64,000 nt of DNA from assembly GCA_963709395.1 (NCBI GenBank), contig CAVPWP010000014.1, positions 102,293-166,292 of the forward strand, in the 5' to 3' direction. Positions 18,153 to 27,418 of the stretch are shown in pieces. The position numbers were made by a program, and so were the translations under genes. The notes beneath the pieces are model-generated. The model did no database searches and was not told where the DNA came from. It was given only the letters and a program-made list of their open reading frames with translations. Origin of the DNA: CAVPWP01 sp963709395. GTDB lineage: Bacteria > Pseudomonadota > Alphaproteobacteria > Rhodobacterales > Rhodobacteraceae. Each line of letters begins with the position of its first letter. Position 1 is the first letter of the stretch.

Positions 18153-21023
18153 TCAGCCCTCCTTTCCGCGCTCTTCCGCCGGAACCGACGGGTCGTAGTC
18201 CATCGGTCCGACGTTGACGCTTTCGCCCGCATAGCGCGCGATCCGCGAGAGGCTGTAGAGCATCAGCATCACCGCCCCCAGCACCGTCAGGAACACGCCG
18301 AGATCGAACAGCATCGCCGTCGCAAGCTCGAACTCCTCGATCGGGGGCAGGTGCACATAGGTGTAGGCGCTGGTCAGGAACGGTTGCCCGGCCAGCCACG
18401 CCCCCGCGCCCGTCAGTCCGGCGATCACCACGCCCCAGCCGATCATCGTGTGGTATTCGATCCGCTTGCGGGCCTGCGTCCAGGCAAAGCCCGAGGCCAT
18501 GTACTGCATCAGAAGCGCGATCGAGATCACGAGGCCCGCGACGAAGCCGCCACCGGGCTGGTTGTGGCCGCGCAGGAAGATGTAGATCCCGACCATCACG
18601 GCGATCGGCATGAGAACGCGGGTGGCCACGACCATCATCAGGGGGTGCCGGTCGCGCGACCGGTCCGAGGAATAGTCCGCTTCGCGCAGACGGCGCGCGG
18701 CAGGTCCGCTCAGCAGCGCCTCCATCAGCGCGAAGATCGTCAGCCCGGCGATCCCCAGCACGATGATCTCGCCGTAGGTATCATAGCCCCGGAAATCCAC
18801 GAGGATGACGTTGACCACGTTCGTGCCACCGCCGCCTTCGTAGGAATTGGCGATGTGGAAATCGGAGATCGTGCTGACATCGCGCAGCAAGAACGCATAG
18901 GCCAGGGCCGCGACCCCGCCGCCCGCCGAGAGCGCGATCACCGCATCGCGGATGCGCCGGCCGACCGGGCTTTCCTTCGGGGTCTCCTTGGGCAGGAAAT
19001 GCAGCGCGAGAAGCAGCAACATGATCGTCACGGTTTCGACGGAGATCTGCGTCAGCGCGAGGTCGGGCGCCGAGAGATAGACGAACCCGGCGGAAATCAT
19101 CAGCCCGATGATCCCGATCAGGACCAGCGCCTCGAACCGGTGCCGGTGGAGCGACACGACCGACAGGGTCGCGACCACCAGCAGGACCCATCCCGTCGCC
19201 ATCGTCACCGGCACCGGGAGTGGGGCGCGCGTGGCCGCCGGCATTCCGCCTCCAAGCCAGGCAAGCGCGCCGAGCACGACCGACGTGACCACGAAGATCG
19301 CCAGATACCGGCTGATCGCGCCATTGTGCGTCGTTTCGCTGATCCACCGCGACAGCGCCACGGCACGGTCGACGAAGGCATCGAAAATGACCTTCGCCTC
19401 GGGGCGCGGCAGGGCGATCCAGATCCGGTCGAGGGGGCGGTGCACCGAGAGCACGATCAGACCACCGACCACCGCGATGATCGACATGTAGAGCGCAGGC
19501 GTGAAGCCGTGCCAGATCTTCAGGGTGTAGTAGGGCAAGGCGGCGTCGCCGATCACAGCGCCGCTCGCGACCGCGACCAGGGGGCCGACGATGAGGGCCG
19601 GCAGCAATCCGATTGCGACAACCATCACCGCGAGAAGCGCGGGCGCTGCCCACATGCCGAAAGGCGGATCGTGGGGCTTTGACGGGTAGTCGTCGCGCAC
19701 CGGTCCAAGGAAGACATGGCTGATGAACCGGAACGAATAGGCGGCCGACAGCAACGAGCCGAGCGTCGCGAGCACCGGCACGGCCCAGTGGCTGCCCGCC
19801 CAGACGGTGTGCGCGGCTTCCTCGAGCATCATCTCCTTCGACAGGAAGCCGTTGAAGAAGACCACCCCCGCCATCGACAAGGCCGCGATGGTTCCGATCA
19901 CGAAGGTCACGGGCATGAGATGCCGCAATCCGCCAAGCCGCTTGATGTCGCGGGTGTTCGTCTCGTGGTCGACGATGCCGGCGGTCATGAAGAGCGCGGC
20001 CTTGAACGTCAGGTGATTGATGATGTGGAAGACCGCGACCACCGCCGCGATTTCGGTGCCGAAGCCCAGAAGCATCGTCAGCAGACCGAGGTGACTGACC
20101 GTCGAAAACGCAAGCAGCGCCTTGAGGTCGTCCTTGAAGAGGGCGATGGCGGCGCCGAGAACCATGGTCACGAGCCCTGTGGTCGCGACGATGTAGAACC
20201 ACGCGTCGGTTCCCGACAGCACCGGCCACATCCGCGCCATGAGGAAGATCCCGGCCTTCACCATCGTTGCCGAATGGAGATAGGCGGACACCGGGGTCGG
20301 CGCCGCCATCGCATGCGGCAGCCAGAAGTGGAACGGGAACTGCGCCGATTTGGTGAAGGCGCCAAGCAGGATCAGGATCAGCGCGGGAAGATACCAGTCG
20401 GATGCGCGGATCGCGTCGCCCTGGGTCAGGATATCGGTCAGGTTGTAGCTGCCCGCGATGTTGCCGAGGATCAGCATGCCCCCGATCAGCGCAAGTCCCC
20501 CGGCGCCGGTCACGGCAAGCGCCATGCGCGCGCCCTGCCGCCCCTCGGGCAGATGCTTCCAGTAGCCGATCAGAAGGAAGGACGACAGGCTCGTCAGCTC
20601 CCAGAAAACCAGCAGAAGCAGGATGTTGTCGGACAGGACGATGCCCAGCATCGCCCCCTGGAACAGCAGCAGATAGGTATAGAACTGGCCCATCGGGTCG
20701 TCGCCCGACAGGTAGAACCGCGCATAAAGCGTGATAAGCAGTCCTGTCCCCAGGATCATGCCCGCAAAGAGAAGCCCCAGGCCGTCGAGAAAGAATGACA
20801 CCGACAGCCCAAGCTGCGGCAGCCAGTCGAATTCGACCTGGATGACCTCTCCGCGCATCACCGACGGGGCGAGGACAAGAAGCATGACCAGGGCCAGCGC
20901 GGTCGGGGCGGCGGTGAAGCTTGCGCAGGCTGTCCTGCCGGCCCGGATCATGACGCCGGGCACGAGCGCGCCGAGAAATGGCAGGAGCGCGATCACAACG
21001 AGAAGGGTGCCCCCATCGGCCAT
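18153..21023 (-). CDS. phaAB: Second antiporter set: fused subunits A and B (PhaAB/MrpAB)
   Basis: 956-residue fusion. Residues 1 to about 780 are MrpA (about 20 helices; 'LVFWELTSLSSFLLIGYW', 'FTKSAQFPFHFWLPHAMAAP', 'SAYLHSATMVKAG', then 'LTQISVETVTIMLLLLALHF'). Residues about 815-950 are a MrpB domain with 'IFLRGHNQPGGGFVAGLVIS'. This fused arrangement defines group 2 (Pha-type) Mrp operons, some of which move K+ as well as Na+. First gene of a six-gene minus-strand operon. Start ATG 21023; only a weak ribosome-binding site is seen. Confidence 0.94.
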   Translation of the reverse strand: MADGGTLLVVIALLPFLGALVPGVMIRAGRTACASFTAAPTALALVMLLVLAPSVMRGEVIQVEFDWLPQLGLSVSFFLDGLGLLFAGMILGTGLLITLYARFYLSGDDPMGQFYTYLLLFQGAMLGIVLSDNILLLLVFWELTSLSSFLLIGYWKHLPEGRQGARMALAVTGAGGLALIGGMLILGNIAGSYNLTDILTQGDAIRASDWYLPALILILLGAFTKSAQFPFHFWLPHAMAAPTPVSAYLHSATMVKAGIFLMARMWPVLSGTDAWFYIVATTGLVTMVLGAAIALFKDDLKALLAFSTVSHLGLLTMLLGFGTEIAAVVAVFHIINHLTFKAALFMTAGIVDHETNTRDIKRLGGLRHLMPVTFVIGTIAALSMAGVVFFNGFLSKEMMLEEAAHTVWAGSHWAVPVLATLGSLLSAAYSFRFISHVFLGPVRDDYPSKPHDPPFGMWAAPALLAVMVVAIGLLPALIVGPLVAVASGAVIGDAALPYYTLKIWHGFTPALYMSIIAVVGGLIVLSVHRPLDRIWIALPRPEAKVIFDAFVDRAVALSRWISETTHNGAISRYLAIFVVTSVVLGALAWLGGGMPAATRAPLPVPVTMATGWVLLVVATLSVVSLHRHRFEALVLIGIIGLMISAGFVYLSAPDLALTQISVETVTIMLLLLALHFLPKETPKESPVGRRIRDAVIALSAGGGVAALAYAFLLRDVSTISDFHIANSYEGGGGTNVVNVILVDFRGYDTYGEIIVLGIAGLTIFALMEALLSGPAARRLREADYSSDRSRDRHPLMMVVATRVLMPIAVMVGIYIFLRGHNQPGGGFVAGLVISIALLMQYMASGFAWTQARKRIEYHTMIGWGVVIAGLTGAGAWLAGQPFLTSAYTYVHLPPIEEFELATAMLFDLGVFLTVLGAVMLMLYSLSRIARYAGESVNVGPMDYDPSVPAEERGKEG

Positions 21024-21418
21024 CTGTCCGTCCCATGACGCTTGTCGATAGCTGCATTCGATAACGAGGCGAGGACGGAATGTAAAATGCCGGTTTGAGG
21101 CTGTGCCGTTTGGCAGCCCCCCGTTTCCCCAGGCAGCCTGACGCTGCGCGAAAGCGGCCCCCGATGTCGCGGCAAGCCGTCAGGTTCGGACGGCCGCGAG
21201 CCGCTCTCATTCAGGTTTTCGGGGGTACGCGTGGCGGCTGTGCGACCGAACCGGCGCCGGCACAGGGCGTCAGAGGCAGCGATGGGTTGAGCTCGACCTC
21301 TGCATGACTGACGCAGCCGCCTCGGTTTGTCGTCGCAACTATCCCAATGTGCAGCGAGTGGCGCGCGTATCGCCTTGAATGCCGCTCCTTCTGCGATCGC
21401 AGGGCACCCGCATCGCCA
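21024..21418. other. Intergenic region upstream of phaAB
   Basis: 395 bases between the start of phaAB and the end of the glycosyltransferase-methyltransferase gene, both on the minus strand. It should hold the promoter of the pha operon. No convincing reading frame, clear -35/-10 pair or hairpin with a T run was recognised. Confidence 0.5.
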
Positions 21419-23005
21419 TTATTCCACCGTAATCATGTATTGCTGCCCGATCCGCGTGGGCCGCGCGCGACCACCCCAGTCGCGCAGGGCGTCCAGCACC
21501 GCCTCGCGGACATGCATGCGGCCTTTGCGCTTCCAGAAGAAATCGTCTCCGGCGATAGTGCCGCCCTTTCGCACCTTCTGGCGCGCGAGTTCGAGGTCCT
21601 GCCGCACGAAGTCGTAAAGATGATTGCCGTCGATGTAGACCCAGTCGAAGTAGCCATCGGGATACCCGGCCAGCACCTCGTTCGAGAATCCCTGCCGGAT
21701 CCTGACGTTGGACAGCCCTCCGTAGCGCGCTTCGACATTGGAGCGCATCCCGGCCATGAACTCGGCTTCCTTGTGTCTGGCATGGGTCCACTCGCCACTG
21801 TCCCGCGCGGCCAGGAGATCCCAGGGGTCGATCAGGACCAGTTCAGCTGGGCGCGTGACCTCCAGGATCGAGGCCGAAAAGCCCCCGTCCCAGACACCGA
21901 TCTCGGCGCAGCGACCGCCGACCGGCATCCGGGCCAGCATGCGAAGACGGTTCTGGTGCCGCTTGGGCGCTTGCAGGACGACGTCGTCTGCGGAGGTGTC
22001 CGAACCCGATGAAACGCTGGCGGTCAATTCGGGCGCAAGGGATTCATCCGCTTGGCCGACCAAAGCGTCACGCAGGGCCGCATATTCAGGTTGCGCCTGC
22101 AGAGTTGCAACTTTGCGGCGGTGCCATTCGATCATGCCCTGCTCAAGGTGGGCGACGATCGGATCCTCGCGCAGCCGGGAAACTTCCGCCTCGAGCTCGG
22201 ACAGGTGGCGCAGGATGGTCCGATCTTCCACCCCGCCTTGATTCCAGCGTTGCCAGTAGTCGAGTCCCATGTCTCGGTTGACATGGTTCACCCGCCCCCG
22301 GTCACGCTTGACGAGGAAGGCATCGACGGACCGCACGGCATAGTGGTTCACCTGGGCCGGACCGTATCCTGTTTCCGGCGCGGGACGTCTCGGGTCGCCA
22401 TCCGGGTCGGCTTCGAGGGCCGCGCTGGCCCAGATCGGCGCGGCGTCGTCGTGGTAGACCGGCGCATGCGTGCCAAGGCGCAAGATGCGATCGCCGCCCC
22501 GGAACAGCGTCTTGACGAACCGTCCGACTTTGATCTCGGGGTCTCGCTCCGGTTCCGCGTCGGTGAAGGTCGCAACGGTCAGGCCGCGTGGCAGGTCGGT
22601 TTCTCCTCCACTCGAGAACATCCGCCAGGCCACCGGGATGGCATCGGCCTCCGGAAAACGGCCGATCAGGTCCGACAGACGCCCGCCGCCCTCGTGGATG
22701 TTCAGGAACTCATCGATATCACAGACGAAGACCCAGTGCGCCTCACGGTAGAGTGGGTGCGACATCACAGATTTCAGTGCCGCTTTCTGCGGCCCGCGCT
22801 TCGGTGTATTGTTTCTTACATGCACGAGCTCGCCAAGTGCATGAAGACGGTCGAGCATCAACTCGGTGCCGTCTTCGCAATCATTCGAATAGACGAGGAT
22901 ATCCGAAAAACCCACGACACGCTGCCACGCCACCCATTCGAGGATGTAGGGGCCCTCGTTCTTCATCATCGAAATCACGAGAAAGCGTTCCCGAGGTTCT
23001 GTCAT
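21419..23005 (-). CDS. Glycosyltransferase (GT2/DUF23-type) fused to SAM methyltransferase
   Basis: 528-residue two-domain enzyme. Residues about 5-230 resemble glycosyl-transfer domains of the 'Glyco_tranf_2_4' kind: 'FLVISMMKNEGPYILEWVAW' at the start, 'FVCDIDEFLNI' as the metal-binding Asp motif (DxDE), and 'NHYAVRSVDAFLVKRDRGR'. Residues about 350-525 are a class I methyltransferase: 'GGRCAEIGVWDGGFSASIL' (SAM glycine motif), 'YFDWVYIDGNHLYDFVRQDL' and 'GGTIAGDDFFW'. Start ATG 23005; the upstream TTG at 23026 is weaker. Each domain is known alone and the fusion occurs in marine alphaproteobacteria. The glycan acceptor is unknown. It is isolated between the pha operon and a 690-base gap. 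Confidence 0.82.
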   Translation of the reverse strand: MTEPRERFLVISMMKNEGPYILEWVAWQRVVGFSDILVYSNDCEDGTELMLDRLHALGELVHVRNNTPKRGPQKAALKSVMSHPLYREAHWVFVCDIDEFLNIHEGGGRLSDLIGRFPEADAIPVAWRMFSSGGETDLPRGLTVATFTDAEPERDPEIKVGRFVKTLFRGGDRILRLGTHAPVYHDDAAPIWASAALEADPDGDPRRPAPETGYGPAQVNHYAVRSVDAFLVKRDRGRVNHVNRDMGLDYWQRWNQGGVEDRTILRHLSELEAEVSRLREDPIVAHLEQGMIEWHRRKVATLQAQPEYAALRDALVGQADESLAPELTASVSSGSDTSADDVVLQAPKRHQNRLRMLARMPVGGRCAEIGVWDGGFSASILEVTRPAELVLIDPWDLLAARDSGEWTHARHKEAEFMAGMRSNVEARYGGLSNVRIRQGFSNEVLAGYPDGYFDWVYIDGNHLYDFVRQDLELARQKVRKGGTIAGDDFFWKRKGRMHVREAVLDALRDWGGRARPTRIGQQYMITVE

Positions 23006-23694
23006 CTTCTCTGGCCCCTTCTCCAATCACCATCGTTCGTGCCGGCCTGTCGCACCGCCACAGGCCCGCGCGTCTGGTCTCAAGGCGTGCCAGAAATCGG
23101 TCGAGCTCGGCAAGCATCTTGAAAGACAGCCGAGTTCCAAGCCGACTTTCACAATCGTTCGGTCTTGAGCAGCAGTTCGCTCGCGACGACGGAGGTCTTC
23201 GTCCAGTCCGGGGGGTCAACGCACCGAGCATGATCTGGTGATCTGGGAACTACCTTCTGCCCCGAAGCTTTTGACCGTCAGTACGCTGCGCCACGTCCTT
23301 GGCGCCCTTGATCTGGTGCGCTCATAGCCGGGCGGGGCAGCGATGGCCCGTGACTCGACAGGGCGCATGATCCTCCGCTCGGAGGAAGCGATCTCGAACC
23401 AATGGTCGTGACGCGCCCCCCAGGGCCGCGCCGGCTCCCGGGAGGCTTAGCGTCCACTTCGTCGATGGCAGCGCAACCTTTCTCAATCTGCGAAGAACCG
23501 GCGACATCCCGCGCGGTCAGTCCTTGGCCAAGGACAGGCTCTCAGGTCACGGCAAGCAAATTGCCTCAGCAGGCACGACGACCACGATCGAACTGTGGTC
23601 GCAGCTCTGAGAGGATTCACTAAATCAATCTCCCAGACGCAACATACAACCTATGAGGGAAATTGGGTTCGTTTCGGTAAGTGGCAATTCGGCG
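23006..23694. other. Gene-poor interval with a gene remnant
   Basis: About 690 bases with no intact gene. It contains the 3' remnant of a dihydrodipicolinate-synthase-like gene at 23064-23141 (separate entry). A short frame reading back from about 23205 encodes 'TKTSVVASELLLKTERL' plus stop, which could be the end of another lost gene. The 11-mer at 23210-23220 recurs inverted at 27524-27534. No promoter or terminator was recognised. Confidence 0.5.
23064..23141 (-). pseudogene. Remnant of a DHDPS-like gene (C-terminal end)
   Basis: One frame encodes 'LGTRLSFKMLAELDRFLARL' followed by 'ETRRAG', matching the last residues of the complete DHDPS-like protein at 26506-27418 ('PKLTDKTLAELDRLLTRLEA' then 'RRVGI') at about 15 of 19 core positions. 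No further similarity upstream, no start codon and no stop at the homologous place. It looks like the scar of a second copy removed or displaced when the neighbouring island changed. Confidence 0.55.
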
Positions 23695-24240
23695 TCACGC
23701 TGTGCAGGCGCGTTGCCACTCTATCCAGTCCTTGAACGCGCGCCTTCGCGCGGCCCGTGCTTCGGCGAGATAGCGAGGGGCGTGTTTCTGCAGCCGGACG
23801 AAATGCCGCTGCCAGGCGACCTGCACGTCCACCACGCTCCAGGCCTCGACGGCGCTTATTGATCCCTCGCGAGCCGCCACTATCGTTGCGCGTATTTCGT
23901 TCCGCGTGGCCTGAATGGCCGTCTCTATCGGATCGCCGTTTTCGAGCGATCCCGTCTCACTGGGTAAGCGTTCTCGAAGCGCGGCAAGACGCGCCTCGGC
24001 TTCCGCCAGCCGGTGAGCGCGCCGTAACCCCTCATGCCGAAGAATGGTCTCCGTGGGGGGAAGTATGGCCCGGTTCAGGATGATACGCAGCCACGCCTCC
24101 ACCTCGCTTTCCGGCGGGGCAGCGGTCAGGCCATGACTTCGTGCATTCTTTGCCGCTATGGCCTTGCCGCACTCCGACTTCGGGCCGGTGCTTCGTGCGG
24201 CATTGCGTCGGTTCGCGGCCTGCTGCCGGACACTGGTCAT
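23695..24240 (-). CDS. Orphan protein with N-terminal 'NRRNAxxSTGPKS' motif
   Basis: 181-residue soluble protein of unknown function. The first 40 residues contain 'RQQAANRRNAARSTGPKSEC' and 'KNARSHGLTAAP', a basic Asn/Gly motif that recurs at the start of many uncharacterised proteobacterial proteins, often in accessory regions. The remainder is alpha-helical and rich in Arg, Ala and Glu, with a Trp-rich end ('RRRAFKDWIEWQRACTA'). Start ATG 24240 overlaps the stop of the preceding gene (ATGA), so the two are translated together. The motif suggests nucleic acid contact, but that is inference. No enzyme signature was seen. Confidence 0.7.
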   Translation of the reverse strand: MTSVRQQAANRRNAARSTGPKSECGKAIAAKNARSHGLTAAPPESEVEAWLRIILNRAILPPTETILRHEGLRRAHRLAEAEARLAALRERLPSETGSLENGDPIETAIQATRNEIRATIVAAREGSISAVEAWSVVDVQVAWQRHFVRLQKHAPRYLAEARAARRRAFKDWIEWQRACTA

Positions 24241-24896
24241 GCGACAGCCCCCGTGATCTCGATCGGGCGCAGCGACTGAAGCGCATCCAGATCGCGTCTC
24301 AGGTCCCGGCATCGTTTCTCCAGCTCCACGATTTTGCGATTGTGGTAGTTGGCGTTGGAGGCCCAGCTCGCGTGGATCTCTGCCAGGGCGGAGAGCGTGT
24401 CCATTCCGAGCGTGGTGAGCGTCTCTTCGGCCTCACGGGCAGCCTCCCGATCGGGGTCGAGAGCTTGCGCGGCCAGCACTGCACCATCCCGCTGAGCCGA
24501 GAATTGGGCGAAAACGCGCTCCTCGAAGGTCTCGGCGGGGTTCCCGGCGTCGACCCAGGCGTCGTACTCCGCATCGAGGTCGTCCTCGTGCCTGGCGCGG
24601 CGAAACGCAACATAGGCCTCGATTATCTTGTCGCGCAGGTCGTTCGCCAGGCTTCGATCGCGCATTCGGCGGTGCTGGAGAAGCTCCCATTCCAGTGCGA
24701 TCAGATTGTCCGCCGTCAAACACTCGTAGGCAGTGGTCGGTGCCAGACACCGGATGAGCTGGTGCCGGAACTCCTCGAAGTTCGCGGAGTCCTGTCCTGG
24801 CAGTGCCTCGCGGCGCGGAAGCAGATCGAGAAAGCTCCTCATCCCGTAGCGCTCGGGGGAGGGCAGCTTGGCGATATTCGCTTCTGTCTTTTCCAT
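24237..24896 (-). CDS. Orphan helical protein, partner of the downstream gene
   Basis: 219-residue protein of unknown function, mostly helical and acidic. The C-terminal segment of about 45 residues ('SWASNANYHNRKIVELEKRC' onward, ending 'DLDALQSL') has heptad-like spacing and may be a coiled coil. Start ATG 24896 is supported by AAGGAG seven bases upstream; the preceding TTG is less likely. It is followed by the motif protein at 23695-24240 with a four-base overlap, implying a two-gene operon. No similarity to a known domain was recognised. Confidence 0.7.
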   Translation of the reverse strand: MEKTEANIAKLPSPERYGMRSFLDLLPRREALPGQDSANFEEFRHQLIRCLAPTTAYECLTADNLIALEWELLQHRRMRDRSLANDLRDKIIEAYVAFRRARHEDDLDAEYDAWVDAGNPAETFEERVFAQFSAQRDGAVLAAQALDPDREAAREAEETLTTLGMDTLSALAEIHASWASNANYHNRKIVELEKRCRDLRRDLDALQSLRPIEITGAVA

Positions 24897-25043
24897 CAAT
24901 TGTCTCCTTCTTTGTCGGGGTGGAAGTTGTGGGGTCGGATCAGACCCCGTTGGACGCTGGGACAGCGGCAGTTGCGTCCCGCTCCAATCAACTTGCGGCG
25001 GGAAAGGGTCAGGAGGGCGAGGGCATTGAACGGCGGGAGCATC

Positions 25044-25661
25044 TCAGGTCCCTCCGCTGTCCAGCAGCGAGGTATCGAGACTAATCCCAGGCGCTCGTGT
25101 CGCGAGTTCTTCGGCAAAGGCCTCGATCCGCCTGGGGTTACGCAGACTTGCCTCTGCCACCATCGGTGTGCAGGGGTGAATGCTGAAGAGGAGGTCATAT
25201 CCCTCGAGATGCGCACCGCCTCCTACATGCCGGGCCTCGGGAAAGAGGTCGATCAGGAGCCAGTAGGCTTCCGAGGCTGGCTTGTGCCAGGCGTGCCAAT
25301 GCAAGACGGGCGGATCGAATGATCGGTCCGGGTGATCGATGCGGTCGAGATCACTGCCACTGAACCAGCCGGCATCGATCATCCGCCAGTGGTCTGGCTG
25401 GTCGAGACTGTCGTAGACATCTGCGCCAAAGGCCTCGTCGATCACCTCTCGCCGAACGATCGGAAGCGGGCTGTTTGGCGCATCCGTCAGGACATCGTAC
25501 GTGTCAAGAATGGCGTCGATCTTGCGATGCTCAAGATGAAGCTGCCTCGGGCGCGGATCTGCCCTTAGTGGCTTTGCCGCGAAGCCGGCAAGGACAGCCG
25601 GTGCGGTCAGGGCCAAAGCGCCACCTGCGCCTGAAATCATGAAAGTCCGTCGCGTCGTCAT
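25044..25661 (-). CDS. Tat-exported protein of unknown function
   Basis: 205-residue protein with a twin-arginine leader 'MTTRRTFMISGAGGALALTA' and an Ala-rich cleavage region, so a folded, possibly cofactor-containing periplasmic protein. The mature part is acidic and has a His/Trp cluster 'PVLHWHAWHKP' (about residue 125) that could bind metal. Start ATG 25661 with GAGGAGGG six bases upstream. It lies 147 bases upstream of the two-gene orphan operon on the same strand and may be cotranscribed. No named family was recognised. Confidence 0.72.
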   Translation of the reverse strand: MTTRRTFMISGAGGALALTAPAVLAGFAAKPLRADPRPRQLHLEHRKIDAILDTYDVLTDAPNSPLPIVRREVIDEAFGADVYDSLDQPDHWRMIDAGWFSGSDLDRIDHPDRSFDPPVLHWHAWHKPASEAYWLLIDLFPEARHVGGGAHLEGYDLLFSIHPCTPMVAEASLRNPRRIEAFAEELATRAPGISLDTSLLDSGGT

Positions 25662-26505
25662 GTCGATCCCTCCTCTGTGAGGCCGACAGGACGAACGTTT
25701 GAGGGAAACCTGCCCCTTCGTTGCCAACCGGCCGCATCCCCTTTCGGGTGGCCACCTTGCCGGGCTGGGCAGGTTGGCGGAGGCGTAAGCCTCACTCTCG
25801 ATGCTTCGAAAAACATACGTCGGAACTGCGCAAAGTGCAAGATCAGCTCACGAGGGAACGAAGCGACCGGATGCACCCCTAAGGAGATAGGGGGCTAAAA
25901 CGTAACAAATTCAAAAGTCTAGGCACGACTCACCCATTGACCTCAATTGAAGGGAATGAGCCTGTTCCAACGGTCGCGGTTGCCCTGCGTCGTAACGGTC
26001 CATCACGCGAATCCCTATTCCGATTGAGCAGGGGAGCCTTCCTGCCGTCACAGAGGCTGCCTGCGAGAGGCAAATTCTCCAGCCTGCGGCGCTGCCTCGT
26101 TTCGACGTGACACGGGGCATCGGCGGTCTTCCATCGCTTGAAGGAAATGTCTGGCGAAAAGGCGGACCGCGCAGCCGACAGCCCTACTGAATCCGGCAAT
26201 CGAAGCTTTCAGGTGGATGTTGATGCTGGCTCTGGGAGACAGCGGCGCGAACAAATCTACCTTGCGGTCACAGCGCTTCCTGGTGCTCACCGGCGGAGAA
26301 CACCGAACGAACGGCGGACGCGCGAAGCGATCGATCTGCGTTGTCACGCGGGCGGTAGGAAGCACCCTTGCGTGGTCCGAGAACGGAACCGAGAGCATGG
26401 AGCTGAATCTAGGCAGGTAGAGGGCCATCATGGGCGAGTTTCACGCGGTCCGCATACCAATCGGCATGCCCGCACGCCGAACGGCGGCCAGCCATGGATG
26501 CCAGA
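25662..26505. other. Long gap between orphan genes and DHDPS-like gene
   Basis: 844 bases. Open frames on both strands across 26048-26695 have Arg/Pro/Ser-heavy composition without ribosome-binding sites or recognisable motifs, and appear to be chance readings. No terminator, tRNA or inverted repeat was recognised. With the gap at 23006-23694 it brackets the three orphan genes. Confidence 0.45.
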
Positions 26506-27418
26506 TCATATCCCGACACGTCGTGCCTCGAGGCGGGTCAGCAGGCGGTCCAGTTCGGCAAGTGTCTTGTCCGTCAGCTTCGGCCCCGGTCGACGCACCG
26601 TCGCATGGGCGATGGCACCCCGGCGGGCCAGCACTTCCTTGCGGATCGCCAGGCCCAGACCGGGCTGCGTCTCGAACCGGATCAAGGGCAGGTAGACGTC
26701 GAAGATGTCATGCGCGCGCTCCATCTCACCGGCACTGGCCGCGGCGACCACGTCGCGCATCATCTCGGGGTAGGCGAAGCCGGTCATCGCGCCATCCGCG
26801 CCGCGCGCGACCTCTTCCGGCAGAAAGAGCCCGCCATTGCCGCAGAGGATCGAGATGCGCCGCGCGCCTGCGTCCGAGGCCGCGCGCAGGGTGGTGATCT
26901 TGTCGAGGCCGGGCCAGTCCTCGTGCTTGAGCATCACGCAGGTCGGGCAGTCCTCGACGATCTTCAGGATCACCGACGGGTCGAGCGTGACGCCGGTGAC
27001 AAGCGGAAAGTCCTGCAGCACGAAGGGAATGTCGCCCAGCACCTCGGCCACGCTTCGGAAGTGGCCGATGATCTGCGCATCGGTCCGCAGGCTGCTTGGT
27101 GGGGCCACCATCACTCCCGCGGCACCTGTGTCCATCGCCGCCTTGGCCAGCACCTCCATCGCCGCGAAACCCGGGGCCGAGACGCCGACCACGACGGGGA
27201 CCGGGGCGCGGGCAGTCACGCGGGCGACGACCTGCATGCGCCTCGTCAGGCGTGAGCTTGCCCGCCTCGCCCATGATCCCGAGGATCGTCAGGCCCGTGG
27301 CTCCTGCTGCAAGGTAGAAGTCGGTGGCGCTGTCGATGCTGTCGATGTCGAGCGATCCGTCGGGGAGAAACGGCGTGGCGGCGATGGTGAAGACGCCCGA
27401 GGCGGATTCGGTGAGCAT
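26506..27418 (-). CDS. Dihydrodipicolinate-synthase-family lyase/aldolase, frameshifted
   Basis: About 303-residue TIM-barrel enzyme of the DapA/N-acetylneuraminate lyase family. The N-terminal part reads 'SGVFTIAATPFLPDGSLDID' and 'LTILGIMGEAGKLTPDEA'; the second part continues in another frame from 'MQVVARVTARAPVPVVVGVS'. Deleting one C near 27240 joins them. The Schiff-base lysine is in 'CVMLKHEDWPGL' (about K164). The usual catalytic Tyr of DapA (YNxP) is replaced: here 'VLQDFP' puts Gln at that place, and DapA's TTGE is IMGE, so it is not a lysine-pathway DapA. A pyruvate-dependent sugar-acid lyase/dehydratase is more plausible. Monocistronic; a remnant of a second copy lies at 23064-23141. 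Confidence 0.8.

Noticed and set aside
23372..23386. Short palindrome CCTCCG..CGGAGG in the 23 kb gap
   Set aside because: Too short and without T run or neighbouring gene end to support a terminator or operator.
26048..26695. Long open frames on both strands
   Set aside because: They lack ribosome-binding sites, motifs and plausible composition; high-GC DNA opens all frames.
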